Below are positions 36,801 through 48,300 of a stretch of 64,000 nucleotides of DNA, in pieces. Position numbers and translations under genes: made by a program. Every line of letters begins with the position of its first letter. Within the stretch, counting starts at the first letter, position 1. Source of the DNA: Cyprinodon diabolis. Lineage: Eukaryota > Chordata > Actinopteri > Cyprinodontiformes > Cyprinodontidae. The notes beneath the pieces are model-generated. The model did not search any database. It saw nothing but the letters and a program-made list of their open reading frames with translations, and was not told where the DNA came from. The stretch spans positions 39,765,719 through 39,829,718 of the forward strand of contig CM060075.1 in assembly GCA_030533445.1 (NCBI GenBank), in the 5' to 3' direction.

Positions 36801-37330
36801 CAATTCAATTTCAATTCAATTTAGTTTATTTCTATAGCGCCAATTCACAACATGTCATCTCGAGGCACTTTACAGTTCAACCAGATCCTACAGTCAAGTG
36901 ATTCACAGTTTTCTATCTAAGGAAAACCAGTTGATTGCATCGACTTATTGACTCGAATGCAATCCCTCACACTAAGCATGCTTGTAGTGACAGTGGAGAG
37001 GAAAAACTCCCTTTTAACAGGAAGAAACCTTCAGCAGAACCAGGCTCAGTGCGAGCGGCCATCTGCCAAGGCCGACTGGGGTTCAAGGAGACAGAAGCAG
37101 AGATACAAAAAGTAGCTGTAAAAGGCGGCCCCGTCCAGGAAACACACAGCCAGGCAGACGAGCTCTGAGCGAGCTCCCATGTCAGAGGATCAAGAGAGCA
37201 CATCCAGCCAGTCACGGTCAGAGAAACAGGACTACACTGGAAAAAACAGGCTGATCTCCAACATCTAGAAACAAAGGTGTTGGTTATCATAGAGGTAACA
37301 GAAGGCCATGTGTCAGAGAATCATTGGTTT
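36796..37330 (+). repeat. Dispersed fish repeat, longer copy
   Basis: Starts with CAATTCAATTT-type units and 'tttctatagcgccaattcac', then 'gtgacagtggagaggaaaaa' and 'ggaagaaaccttcagcagaa'. This text recurs widely in teleost genomes, from memory; its class is uncertain. The ORF at 36935-37168 is a translation of it. Confidence 0.65.
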
Positions 37331-37965
37331 AATCAGGAGCTGGCTACTTCAACATTTAACCCTATTTTAACAACAATGTACAAGAAATCTAATAAAACTA
37401 TAAAATGTATTTTATTTAGTATTAAAAATAGAAAAGAAAAACATTTTATTCTTTTTGTAGTGATAAAAGGGATAAAAAGAAGGCAAGAGCTTAATTAGGA
37501 ACCCCAATTTCTGGTTTTAATTTCAGAGAAGTCAGTGATTCTGAGCAGACTATTTTCTCTTTTTTAATAAGAATGACCACAGATCAGCTTTAAAGAGCTT
37601 TTGAGTTTCCAGCCTTTGAGAGCAAGATGGGACATTACCAGGAACCACAATGCTGTCAGGATGCAGTTTGTCTTAGTTAAGAAGCCAAGAAACTGGTCTA
37701 TTTTACCACCACCGTATCATTCTACAAATATGACAGTTTTGAGGTTCTTTATCAGATCAGAAAGATACACTTCACAGTTTTTTTGTTTTGTTTTTGTTTT
37801 TCTAGCTGTTGGTCTTATTATTTTCATGCTAAACAAATTATCAGGCAAAGTTTTTTTAAATCAAACCTAAAGATCACAGATAATCGTCTAGATTCCTAAC
37901 TAAAGCAAGAAGAATGAGAGTTAAGAAGCCATCCTTAACTAAGGAATTTAATCATCCCCTTAGCA
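37331..37965. other. Intergenic DNA, nothing recognised
   Basis: AT-rich. The ORFs are short and of unlikely composition. Confidence 0.4.
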
Positions 37966-38540
37966 AAAAGTAGTATACTTGAAGTATACTAAATTGGAAC
38001 ATTTTACAAGTTTACTGTGTTTAAAATGTGTTTACTAAAGTATACTTAAAGTATACTTTAGTAAACACATTTTATACTTCTCATTGTAAGTCAAGTACAC
38101 TTGACTATACTATTGTTAACCCTTTAAAGCCCGATCCAAGAATAAAACGAAACAGAAAATTACTTTTTTTTGGTTTGAAGTCCTTATTTGGCCTTTTAAC
38201 AAAAATATGTAAAAAGAAAAAACAGAAATAAATTTTTGATAATAATAATAATTTATTACTATGTGATAAGTCCAGATTATTTTTTGTGTAGTCTTCTACT
38301 GGCTGTTATCAGGTATATCCGATTGTGTACAATAGGATTTTGAGCAAAGTTTTTACCATTAAATTATGCAAAAGGTGTCAGACGCAAAACATTTCAGAAA
38401 CCGTATGTATCAAATATGATACATTTGGCATTACAGGGTTAAGTATATGAAATATAGTTTAGAATAAGTAAACTCTAAGTGCACTGCCTGATTTTAAGTA
38501 TGAAATTAGTGCACTTTTAGTATACTTGAATAAACTACTC
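37966..38540. repeat. Palindromic 'AGTATACTT' repeat, interrupted
   Basis: Multiple 'agtatactt' and 'aagtatact' units surround a near-perfect 51-bp palindrome at 38023-38073. The outer ends of the element are not clear. A TTAA MITE is inserted at 38120-38438. Confidence 0.65.
38120..38438 (+). mobile_element. piggyBac-like MITE, copy 1
   Basis: Bounded by TTAA at 38116-38119 and 38439-38442. The left end is CCCTTTAAAGCCCGATCC and the right end, reversed, is CCCTGTAATGCCAAATG. A second copy lies at 43251-43505. Noncoding. Confidence 0.75.
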
Positions 38541-39700
38541 AGCCGGTAAACACTTAAATTACTACCTAGTAGGTAGAAAAATATATATGCTACAATCTTT
38601 GGAATATTTCCCATGAATGTGAGAAAACTGCTAATTCTTCTAAAACGTTTTTCAGCATAATCAGTTATTGGGAATATTCGTGGTTGGTAAATTTAGATTT
38701 TTTTTTTTTGTCAACTAAACCTTTGCGAACACTGTTATCATTGCTGCTGAGGTAACAGCATTTATTTGATAACAAGTGCCCTTACTGGATATAGTGATTT
38801 ATTCTAAAACGTTCATAAATGACATTTTTAAAGCCATTTATTAAAATAATAATTATTGAGGAGTACAAAGAAGAAAACAACTTTTCCCCCAATATATATT
38901 CTTAAATAACTTAAAATAGATACTTTAAAATAGATGTTAATTTGGCTCGTGGGTCAAGCCTGAATACATCTATCTTCTTTGTAAATTTATATGTTTAACA
39001 ATGAAGAGTATGAAGGTTAGGTTTTTTAGTCCATTGTGAAACTACGGCCGATAGGGGGCACTAATGACCCACGCCCATGTTTTACACCGGACGTATATTC
39101 ATGACGTACCGGATGTGGAATTTTGAATCGTATCAACCGCTGAGCTGCAGCGTTGATATTCATCTGAGAAACCAGCAGCATCTGCATGAACGGACAGCTG
39201 AAGGAAAAACAACGATCCTATAAAACCTGCGAATTTCGGTAAAGTTTGGAAATGATCATTTTCTCTGTTCCATCTGATAAAACCGAAAGAAAAGGGAACT
39301 AGTTGCATTTATAGATTTTCTCTCAGCGCTAATACTGTGTTTTTTTTATTTATTCTGGGGTCGAAAATGAGAATAAATGCTTCAATCTGCCGTTAATTTC
39401 CTGAGGTTTTATCATCAACGTTTAATGTTTTTTATAACTGCAGATGTGTTGCTAAGTAGGCTTTTCCAACTTTTTTTTTTATCATTTAAATAATTTTTTT
39501 CATTACTTTAATATCTCGGGTCACGTGACTCGTCCTTTTAAGTGTGTGATATCCTTCGTGGTTTTTTCAATAACGATTCGTTTTTATAGAAAACAGAAAT
39601 TATTCTCCCGTTTTTCTTTAAAAATAACTTATTTTTCTCTTTAATGAAAAAAAAAGTTCTATTAAAAAAAAAGATTATAGGAATCGAGCTAGCAGACCTA
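38541..39700. other. Intergenic DNA with possible TRIM 5' exon
   Basis: At about 39105-39240 a GC-richer stretch ends in 'gaatttcg' followed by the donor GTAAAG and could be the noncoding first exon of the TRIM gene. A CTCF-like 'ccgatagggggcac' lies near 39048. Both are inferences from motif reading. Confidence 0.35.
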
Positions 39701-40195
39701 GAAGAGGATTACGGCCACTGAAAAAGAAAAAAGAAAAAAAGTTTAAAGATTTTTACATTTTATTTCAGTGTAATATGAGGAAAAAAGTCAGGATTTCTGA
39801 CTTTAATCTCAGGATTCTGACTTTAATCTCAGGATTCTGACTATTTTTCTTACAATTCTGACTATTTTTCTCACAATTCTGACTCTAATCTCACAATTCT
39901 GGCTATTTTTCTCAGAATTCTGACTCAGCTACACTGACAAAGATGTGAGTTGTTTGGGCAGTAACACACTGGTGGAAAAGTACGGAATTAGGCAACTTTT
40001 TAGATGTCCGAGCAGTCCACGCTAATACTATTTGATTAATGGAAGTCTCTAAACAGACATGGCTACGGCTTGATGCCAACATGTTTGTTAGCTGTCAGAA
40101 TTCAATCAGAATTCTGAGAAAAAAGCCAAATTCTGCCTTTTTTCCCATATTAAACTGAAATTATATTCTTCTGTAGCTACTTCAGTGGACAGCTG
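39701..40195. mobile_element. Foldback-type element with TCAGAATTCTGA repeats, copy 1
   Basis: Starts 'agaagaggattacggccactg' and contains repeated 'gattctgactttaatctcag'. The middle ('gatgtgagttgtttg', 'gaattaggcaactttttag', 'cttgatgccaacatgtttg') matches 47606-48093. The ends are more decayed than in that copy. Confidence 0.7.
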
Positions 40196-40492
40196 CCTTC
40201 ATAAAGAAGTGCTGTTCTAGAAATAATTCAGAATAAAATTACTTCTAGACTCTGAAAATCTGTACAAACAAGTTGCAAAGTAATTTATTCCTAAAAACCT
40301 TAACAGACTATTAGCAGGTTGTACCGACATTAAAGTCAGTTTACTGCCCAGCCAGTTTATCGTGTTAGGATCACATATAGATGGAGACCTAATCTTTTTA
40401 AATCTGAAAGGATAAACTGGATGGTTTAATCCAGGGGATTACCAATAAAATAAATATATAAAGAATAAAGAAAATCATCAACCAGTAAAGAG

Positions 40493-40664
40493 CAGTGTTT
40501 TTCAACCCTGGTCCTCAAGGCAGCCTGCTCTGCATGTTTTAGATGTTTCCCAGCTTTCACACACCTGTTATCAATTGATAGCAGATTATCAGGTTTGCTG
40601 AAGCTTAGAAACATCCAAAACATGCAGCGCAGACTGCCTTGAGGACCAGGGTTAAAAAACACTG
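40493..40664. mobile_element. Short palindromic hAT-type MITE
   Basis: The ends CAGTGTTTTTCAACCCTGG and (reversed) CAGTGTTTTTTAACCCTGG are followed by matching TCCTCAAGGCAG blocks. The 172-bp body is largely self-complementary ('catgttttagatgtttc' pairs with 'gaaacatccaaaacatg'). No target duplication survives. Confidence 0.75.
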
Positions 40665-41023
40665 GGCTAATTAGTATCACGTGTAGCCTGGTCCCGGAAG
40701 CTCCGGTTGGCTTTACCATATTAACAGGAGAAGTGGCGCAAGTGAAGTTAGACGCTGTCGTCGGACAACATGCCGTAATTTATATATGTTTTAAATCAGG
40801 TTAGGTCTGGATTAGCCAGCAGCTGGGTCCAGATCCAGACCGCGGGCGCTAATCTGGAACGAGGGAAACAAAGCCCACTTTGCAACTAGTCATTTTGCTG
40901 TGATAAATGATGCATTTCTCCAACACGAATAAAGCAGTAAATCTGTTTCTTTTTTTTCCCACTTATCTACAGTTTGCATAGGACTATCTGCTGAAGACGG
41001 CATTTAAAACAAACCAGGCTGAA

Positions 41024-42682
41024 ATGGCACCTGGCAAGCTAAAACTCGACGAGGAAACCATCTCCTGCTCCATCTGTCTGGAGCCACTGAAGAATCCGGT
41101 GACCATTCCCTGTGGACACAGCTACTGCATGAACTGTATTGAAGACCACTGGGATACTGATGGTCAGAAGAAGACCTACAGCTGCCCTCAGTGCAGGAAA
41201 CAGTTCAAACGAAGGCCTGTTCTGGAGAAAAACTTCATGTTAGCTGATTTACTAGAGGATCTGAATATGATTGGACTCCAGGCTGCTCCAGCTGATCACT
41301 GCTATGCTGGACCTGAAGATGTGGCCTGTGATGTCTGCACTGGGAGGAAGATGAAAGCTGTCAAGTCCTGCCTGGTCTGTTTTGCTTCTTATTGTGAGAA
41401 CCACCTCCAGCCTCACTATGATGCTGCAGCATTACAGAAGCACAGGCTGGTGGACCCATCCAAACATCTCCAGGAGAACATCTGCTCCAGTCATGATGAG
41501 GTGATGAAGATCTACTGCCGTAGTGATCAGCAGTGCATCTGTTATCACTGCTTAATGGATGAACATAAAGATCATGAAACAGTCTCAGCTGCAGCAGAAA
41601 GGACTGAGAAGCAGAAGGAGCTCCAGGAGAGACGACAACAAATCCAGCAGAGAATCCAGAACCAGGAGAAAGATATGAAGCTGCTTCAACAGGAGGTGGA
41701 GGCCATCAATGGCTCTGCTGATAAACAAGTGGAGGACAGTGAGAAGATCTTCATGGATGTGGTTCGTTTCATCCAGAAAAGAAGCTCTGTAATGAAGCAG
41801 CGGATCAGATTCCTGCAGGAAACTGAAGTGAGTCGAGTTAAAAAGTTTCAGAAGAAGCTGGAGCAGGAGATCACTGAGCTGAAGAGGAAAGAATCTGAGC
41901 TGGAGAAGCTCCTAAAAACAGAGGATCACACCCAGTTTCTCCAGAACTACCCCTCACTGTCAGCACTCAGTGAGTCTACACACTCATCCAGCATCAATAA
42001 TCGTCCTCGGAGTTACTTTAAGGATGTGACAGCAATTGTGTCAGACCTCAGATACAACATGCGGTTCTTCCTGACAGACACAGAGACAAACCTCTCAGCG
42101 GCAGCCACTGAAGTGGACGCTTGCGTTTTCCGAACCAACTTCTTAAAGTTTTCCACCCAAGTTACAGGGGATCCAAACACAGCGAACAACAAAGTGCTTC
42201 TCGTCTTCCCTTACAATGAAGCTAAATATCTGAAACAGGAGCAGAGATATCCCAGCCATCCTGACAGGTTTACCTATTTCGCACAGATCCTGAGCAAAGA
42301 GGATCTGATTGATCGCCATTACTGGGAGGTGGAGTGGAGCGGCAGTGGAGTTTCTGTTGCAGCAGCGTACAAAAACATCAGAAGAGCCGGTGCAGAAGCC
42401 GAATGCGTATTTGGGTACAACCCGCAGTCCTGGATGCTGAGCTGCACCGTAAACGGATACAAATTTTATCACGATAGGAAAGAAATTGCGGTACCAGGTC
42501 CAGTCTCCTCCAGAATAGGAGTGTTTCTGGATCACAGAGCAGGTATTCTGTCTTTCTACAGCGTCTCTGAAACCATGACTCTCCTCCATAGAGTCCAGAC
42601 CACATTCACTCAGCCTCTATATGCTGGGCTGAGGTTCTTCCCATCCATAGGAGATGCTGCTGAGTTTATCACACCAGTTTAA
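41024..42682 (+). CDS. TRIM-family RING/B-box/coiled-coil/PRY-SPRY protein, probable E3 ubiquitin ligase
   Basis: 552-aa single-exon frame in the style of the large fish TRIM16/TRIM25/finTRIM-like group, many of which act in innate immunity. The RING has all eight ligands (C15, C18, C30, H32, C35, C38, C54, C57). It is followed by two B-box-like modules (CDVC...CLVCFASYCENH and CSSHDEVMKIYCRSDQQCICYHC...H), a coiled coil (about 190-300, Gln/Glu/Lys-rich heptads) and a C-terminal PRY-SPRY (about 330-552, with HYWEVEWSGSGVSVAAAYKN). An acceptor-like 'cttatctacag' at 40971 suggests an upstream noncoding exon. AATAAA lies at 42813-42818. No frameshift or stop is seen. The exact orthologue cannot be told in this fast-expanding family, and the ubiquitin ligase activity is inferred from the RING. 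Confidence 0.92.
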   Translation: MAPGKLKLDEETISCSICLEPLKNPVTIPCGHSYCMNCIEDHWDTDGQKKTYSCPQCRKQFKRRPVLEKNFMLADLLEDLNMIGLQAAPADHCYAGPEDVACDVCTGRKMKAVKSCLVCFASYCENHLQPHYDAAALQKHRLVDPSKHLQENICSSHDEVMKIYCRSDQQCICYHCLMDEHKDHETVSAAAERTEKQKELQERRQQIQQRIQNQEKDMKLLQQEVEAINGSADKQVEDSEKIFMDVVRFIQKRSSVMKQRIRFLQETEVSRVKKFQKKLEQEITELKRKESELEKLLKTEDHTQFLQNYPSLSALSESTHSSSINNRPRSYFKDVTAIVSDLRYNMRFFLTDTETNLSAAATEVDACVFRTNFLKFSTQVTGDPNTANNKVLLVFPYNEAKYLKQEQRYPSHPDRFTYFAQILSKEDLIDRHYWEVEWSGSGVSVAAAYKNIRRAGAEAECVFGYNPQSWMLSCTVNGYKFYHDRKEIAVPGPVSSRIGVFLDHRAGILSFYSVSETMTLLHRVQTTFTQPLYAGLRFFPSIGDAAEFITPV

Positions 42683-42812
42683 TGGGTTTTTTTGTGAGTT
42701 TACTTTTGATGCCTGTTAACTAGAATCACTAGTTCTATTGAAAAATATGTTGTTTTTTTTTTCTTTTGAGAATGTAACCATCTGTATGCAGTTGTTAATG
42801 TTCAACCTAAGA

Positions 42813-42818
42813 AATAAA
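42813..42818 (+). terminator. Polyadenylation signal of the TRIM gene
   Basis: Canonical AATAAA about 130 bp after the TRIM stop codon. Confidence 0.8.
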
Positions 42819-43189
42819 GCTTTTACTTCTGAACCTACTGGTTTATTATTTATGTTGAAAAGATGATAAAACCAATAGTTTTTAATAAACTAGATTTAGG
42901 AGAAGCAGATCTTCCTACATAAGAGACGAGCTTTGCCCAATGTTTCACGAATTCAAACTTTTTAGTATTTACCAAATAATGCCACATAAGCCTATATGTT
43001 TGCTTGAATTATCATAAACTGACTTCTCTATAAAAAATAGTTTACCTTTGTGTTTTTAGATAATAAGCAAATGTGTCTAGTGCTTAAGTTTGCTCTTTTT
43101 CTCAGTATTGTTGGCAGAGCGAAGGTAAATTCTTCAGTGATGGATCTGATCTGTCAGGAGTCACGACAGGACGGTGGAGCCGTTGTTCG

Positions 43190-43205
43190 CCACTAGATGG
43201 CGCCA
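43190..43205 (+). promoter_or_regulatory. CTCF-like motif, copy 1
   Basis: CCACTAGATGGCGCC matches the vertebrate CTCF core (CCASYAGRKGGCRC) at every position. Whether it is bound is unknown. Confidence 0.5.
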
Positions 43206-43250
43206 AATAAGCGCCATTCTTCAGCAGAGGAAAAAGCAGCAGCCAATTAA

Positions 43251-43505
43251 CCCTTTAAAGCCCGATCCAATAATAAAACATACAGAAAATTACTTTTTTC
43301 TTGGTTTGAAGTCCTTATTTGGCCTTTTAACAGAAATATGTAAAAAGAATTTGTGTAGTCTTCTGCCCTCTGTTATCAGGTATGTCTGATTGTGTACAAT
43401 GGAATTTTGAGCAAAGTTTTTACCATTAAATTATGCAAAAGGTGTCAGACGTAAAACATTTCAGAAACCGTACGTATCAAATATGATACATTTGGCATTA
43501 CAGAG
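43251..43505 (+). mobile_element. piggyBac-like MITE, copy 2
   Basis: Flanked by TTAA at 43247-43250 and 43506-43509. It has the same ends and interior as 38120-38438 but lacks a roughly 60-bp AT-rich segment present there. Confidence 0.75.
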
Positions 43506-43611
43506 TTAACTTTGCTGTTTTTCTTAGTAATTGTTGACAGGATGAAGGCAAACACTTCAGTGATGGACCTGATCTGTCAGGGTCACGACAGGACGGTGGA
43601 GTCGTTGTTGG

Positions 43612-43627
43612 CCACTAGATGGCGCCA
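43612..43627 (+). promoter_or_regulatory. CTCF-like motif, copy 2
   Basis: CCACTAGATGGCGCC, identical to copy 1 and in the same orientation, in the second tandem unit. Confidence 0.5.
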
Positions 43628-43672
43628 AATAAACGCCATTCTGTAGCAGATATAAAGCAGCAGCCAATTGAA

Positions 43673-44304
43673 AAGTTGATAATTTGCTTGATAAATACAT
43701 GTTAAACTTATCAGATTCTAATGCCCAACAATTAAATTTTTCGTTCCAATTTCATTCCAGTGGGAGAAAAGAAAGGCTGGCACTGCTTTTTAATTTCTGA
43801 ACATTTGTTATATATAATCATGGTAAGTTGCATTTTTACGCCCATCAGACGCTCAGTAACATTTTAAAAGCTGAGAAAAATAATTAGACTGGGTGCAATT
43901 GATGTGGAACCATTTGTGACTTGTGTACCACTTTTGGGCATTTTGTCTTAGCAGAAGTATTCTAAAAACTTGAGAAAACTTTAATTACAAGAAATAATAC
44001 AAAAGTGCATCTTCTCAGAAGATTCAAAAGCTACAGCTGTTTAAATCCCCTTTACAGTTCAGCTGACAAGCTCATTTATAATAAAAACACAGTTGTAAGA
44101 AATTAACGTATTGTTGTCAAACAGTGCTCTGCAGCGTTCAGCGTACAGATCTAAGCTTTTCTATTCTTGCATGTTTTTCATTAGGGTAAAATAAATAACC
44201 CATTATTATGAAGATGATACGTAGCCATGTTTGTCAGTAAAGCTAAAAAAAATGTGATCATTTATTGACGTTACAAGTATTTTTTTATATTTATATGATT
44301 CTAA
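43673..44304. other. Intergenic DNA, nothing recognised
   Basis: AT-rich DNA between the TRIM and transglutaminase genes. Confidence 0.4.
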
Positions 44305-44640
44305 TAAGGCTGCAAGGCTGTTCTGGGTTTGATTCCAGGCCCGGGGTCTTTCTGCATGCAGTTTGCATGTTCTCCATGAGCTTGTGTGGGTTCTCTCTTG
44401 GTACTCCGGCTTCCTCACATAGTCCAAAAACATGACTGTAGTTTAATCGGCTTCTCTAAAGTCCTTAGGTGTGAGCGTGTGAATGGTTGTCCTGTTTGTC
44501 TCTGTGTTTCCCTGCGATGGATGGGTGACCTGTCCAGGGTGGACCCCGCCATTGACAGCTGGAGATGGGCACCAGCACCCCTTACGACCCAAATTGGGAT
44601 TAAGCGTGTTAGAAAATGGATGAATGTTTCTAATACAATA
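44305..44640 (+). repeat. SINE-like repeat with LINE-derived tail
   Basis: Contains the familiar fish blocks 'gggtttgattccaggc', 'tgcatgttctccatgagc', 'ccctgcgatggatgggtgac' and 'aaaatggatgaatg'. The final ATGG-rich tail is the likely seed of GATG microsatellites elsewhere in the window. Confidence 0.75.
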
Positions 44641-45023
44641 AAATGTTTTAAGCACTTCTATTTTTGTAAGAACTTTGTGGAATTATGAATTACAACCAAG
44701 TTACTGTTTGTAAAAGGAAATACAGTAACTAAAGCAAAACAAACATTTAAGAGTGAAAAGTATTCAATGAAAGCAAATAATCCAGCAGCAGCCAGTGCTT
44801 TATAAGTAGAATTTACAAAACGTAACTAAAAAAAAAATGTTTGCATGAAGCGATGTTTATTTATTGATTCATCTTCTATTCTCAGCATCATTTTTGTATT
44901 CCCCACCACAATTTGATACATTATTTAAAAAAGTAACAACAGAAATTAAATTGAAACATTAAAATGTTTCTAAATAAAATGCAATGCCTCCCAAACCCAG
45001 CATAAAGGCTACTTTATAGTCGC

Positions 45024-45223
45024 CATCGGGGAGTGGCGGCCTGGTTGTTCGGGCATAGAGCTTGGAATCCTGATGTTCTGGGTTCCAGCTCCACTCCCAC
45101 AGACGCCCCTCTGGGTCCCTGAGCAAGACCCTAATCCCTGATTGCTCCCTGGGCGCCGCACAATGGCAGCCCACTGCTCCCTAAGCGGATGGGTTAAATG
45201 CAGAGGTAAATTTCTCCCATGTA
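45024..45223 (+). repeat. tRNA-derived SINE, uninterrupted copy
   Basis: The head 'gggagtggcggcctggttg' and B-box-like 'gggttccagctcc' are followed by 'gggtccctgagcaagac' and 'ggatgggttaaatgcagagg'. It lies just downstream of the transglutaminase stop, possibly within its 3' UTR. Not a functional tRNA gene. Confidence 0.8.
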
Positions 45224-45398
45224 AGATTAACAAATGTTAAAATAGGTTTCTTAATTTGTAGAAATTCCTCATAAAATCATAATTGAATTAGTGAATATTT
45301 TTAGATCTTTTTTTTTTACCCAAAAGCTCCCAAAGTTTAACAACACAGACTATAGTGTGAATCAGAGACTCCAAACGAAGGGCGCAGCAATCATGGAC

Positions 45399-48300
45399 TC
45401 ATGGTTTGATGTAGACGTTGACGCTTCCCTTTAGGTCTCTGAAGGCGCTGCAGTCAAAGTCGGCCACAACCGTCTTCCAGCCAGCCTTGTAGGGGACCGT
45501 CTGAATCTTGACCGTCAAAGATGAATTAGGTTCCACATCTCCCAAGTTACTGTAGATAAAAGAAGAGACCCTTTTATTTTCATAGCAAGGTTAACACTAC
45601 ACATTAAAGTAGAAAAGAAGCAAAGCTACCAGAGGTGACAAATAAAAAAGTACAAATAATTTGTTACCTTACTTAAGTAGAAATATTAGCTATCTATACT
45701 TTAAAATTCTGACAACTTTTTACTTCTACTCCTTAGATTTTTTTTTTGAATTACCTCTACTTTCTATTCCTTACATTTTAAAACAGACTCATTAGTTACA
45801 TTTAAGCTCATTTTCGTTACGGCCTGTTGGTATTTAAAAAAATAAAAACTATCAAAATTATTTGTTAGAACCGCCTATGCCTATTATGACTGTTGATTAA
45901 CCATATGAAAACTTTTTTGTATGTAGAAGTCCAGAAAATATAATCCAGAATCTGCCTTTAAATCTGTTTGCAACTAATGTCGCTGTAATCGAATGTGCAG
46001 CCAATGGGCAGCTGCTTTGCTGCACTTATGCACCACTTCAACCTCCAGTGGAACCAATGGTTAACAGGAAGGAAAAGGAGTAGACGCGGCTTTGTATAAA
46101 GCAGGGCATTCACCAAAAAGTCAATTTGTAGACAAGTGGACGTGATTCACATTAAGAAAACTTTAAAGTTGAAAAATCACAACTTGTTAACAAACTAGTT
46201 CAATGCACTAGTACTGTCAAGGCAACGGGGGACAAGATGACTCAGAACACGTCAGAGCCAGGGGCGGAGCTAGATGGGGGGCCAGGGGTGGCCATGGCCA
46301 CCCTAAGCCAATCACTGGCCACCCCTGTGGCCACCCCTACCACTTTTTCCCCTCTAATACATACGATGACAGCAGTAATACTCCCAAGTGGAATATTTAA
46401 ACCATTTTAATTTTCATATATTAACATTTACTTGACAACAAAGATACAGTGGTTAATTATGCACATAAATATACTGAAATTAAAGCTAAGTACATAATTC
46501 ATGCTCTTTTCAGAACTAGATTTTTGTCATATGGGGTAAAGAGAAGATTATGTGTCTCTGCAAGTCATCTAGGATTCTTCAGTGAAATAATAGATAAATA
46601 ACTATTTTAATAAAAACTTATCAAATAATCAATTTATGTGGATATTTTCACATATTTTTTTTTTTTTTTTGCAGATTGATGATTGAAAAAAATAAGTAAT
46701 GACAATGGGAAAGATGTTTGCCCCAGAACTTAAACCTGAAGCATTGTATCTACTATATATGCATCTATTTGTTAGCAAAGGCAGTAGGAAAGGATAGTTT
46801 GTCTTCATTTAGAAAACATGGATGTTGCGCTCATTAATTTTCCTGTTGGAAAAGTGTAGCTGAACCCTGAGGTTCTGGCGCCTATCCACTTATGGCCACC
46901 CCTCAACTTACATTGGTTATTTAATAGCCACCCTTATAAAAATTTTCTGGCTACGCCTCTGGTCAGAGCGACTTGTATCTTTACTCAAACATGTGTCTAT
47001 GATCATGAAGTCTGTGTCAGCATGTACTGGTTGAACCAGTTAAAAAGTTTAACTTCTTTAGCCGCCATTTAACCACTTAGGGCAGCAATAATATTGCTTT
47101 TAGCAAAACTTAAATACAAACCCACATGCCTAGTTTATAGAGTTGTTCTGCAAATAAAGTGGATTTTGAGATGAAAAACACTTTAAATAAAAACAATGTT
47201 TTTTGTTAAGTGATGAAGAAAAGTATTGGTCCTCCAGTAAGGTCCGCTGTCCTGATTTTTACCTCTCTAGGTGTTGCGATCCGAAGAGGCCACAGCCAAC
47301 GACAGTCAGAGAACAGCACCTCAGCGTCTCCTTCAGTGGGTTTTGAAATTCCACCAGAATGGTCAGAGGACAGTTCACACGAGTTTCACCTAAAACCTGC
47401 AGAAAATATCAAACACAGTTTTTAACAAAATGTTTACGTTCTACAATGAACTCATTATACAGATCATAAATAAGTCAAATCTAATGTTATGCCTTCAGCA
47501 ATAGCTCACATATCACTATTTTTTCTCTTTATATCAAAAACATATAAGACAGTTTAAGTAATTTTTGAGATTTTGGATTTCCAATAATATGAAACCAGAT
47601 ATAACTACGGAAGAGGATTAGGGCCACTGAAAAAAAAAGTTAACTGATTTTTAAATTTTATTTCAGTTTAATATGGGAAAAAAGTCAGAATTCTGACTTT
47701 AATCTCAGAATTCTGACTTTAATCTCAGAATTTTGGATCTTAATGTAGATGGGCACCATGAAGGAAGAGATGTGGGAGCAATCAGCTTCACTGACAACGA
47801 TGTGAGTTGTTTGAGATGGCCAGTGACACATTGGTGGAAAATGACAGAATTAGGCAACTTTTTACGTGCCCGAGGGGACCCCTCATTAATAGAGGAGTAG
47901 AAGGTCATTAAAACAAAGAGAGATAGTCTCTAAAACAGACATGGCTATGGCTTGATGCTAACATGTTTGTTAGCTGTCAGAATTCTGAGATTAAAGTCAG
48001 AATTCTGACTTTTTTCCCATACTAAACTGAAATAAAATTTAAAAATCCGTTAACCTTTTTTTTTTTCTTTCAGTGGCCCTAATCCTCTTCCGTATATAAC
48101 AGTAGCTATGTGTAGCCTTAAAAAAAATAAATACAAATAAGCCCCTTTAAAAGAAGTTTGATTTTTCACACATAGATGAGTTACAAGAGAAAACAATGGC
48201 ATGTGAGCGTGTCCTTCGCTGTGGGTCTGCTGGTACCAGTTGGCCCAATTAGTGAATGAAGGAAGTCAATAAAAATGTGTTATAAAGATTATGTTTCTGT

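Larger units (their letters stand above)
43088..43672. repeat. Tandem duplication (2 x about 165 bp) split by a MITE
   Basis: Unit A (43088-43250) and unit B (43507-43672) share 'tttgct(c/g)tttttct', 'cagtgatgga(t/c)ctgatctgtcag', 'cacgacaggacggtggag' and 'gcagcagccaatt'. The MITE at 43251-43505 sits exactly between them. Each unit has a CTCF-like motif. Confidence 0.8.

Noticed and set aside
42143..42605. Minus-strand ORFs opposite the TRIM SPRY domain
   Set aside because: Shadows of the plus-strand coding frame.
45024..45223. Possible tRNA gene
   Set aside because: The tRNA-like head belongs to a SINE repeated at several places in the window, with no cloverleaf-forming acceptor stem.
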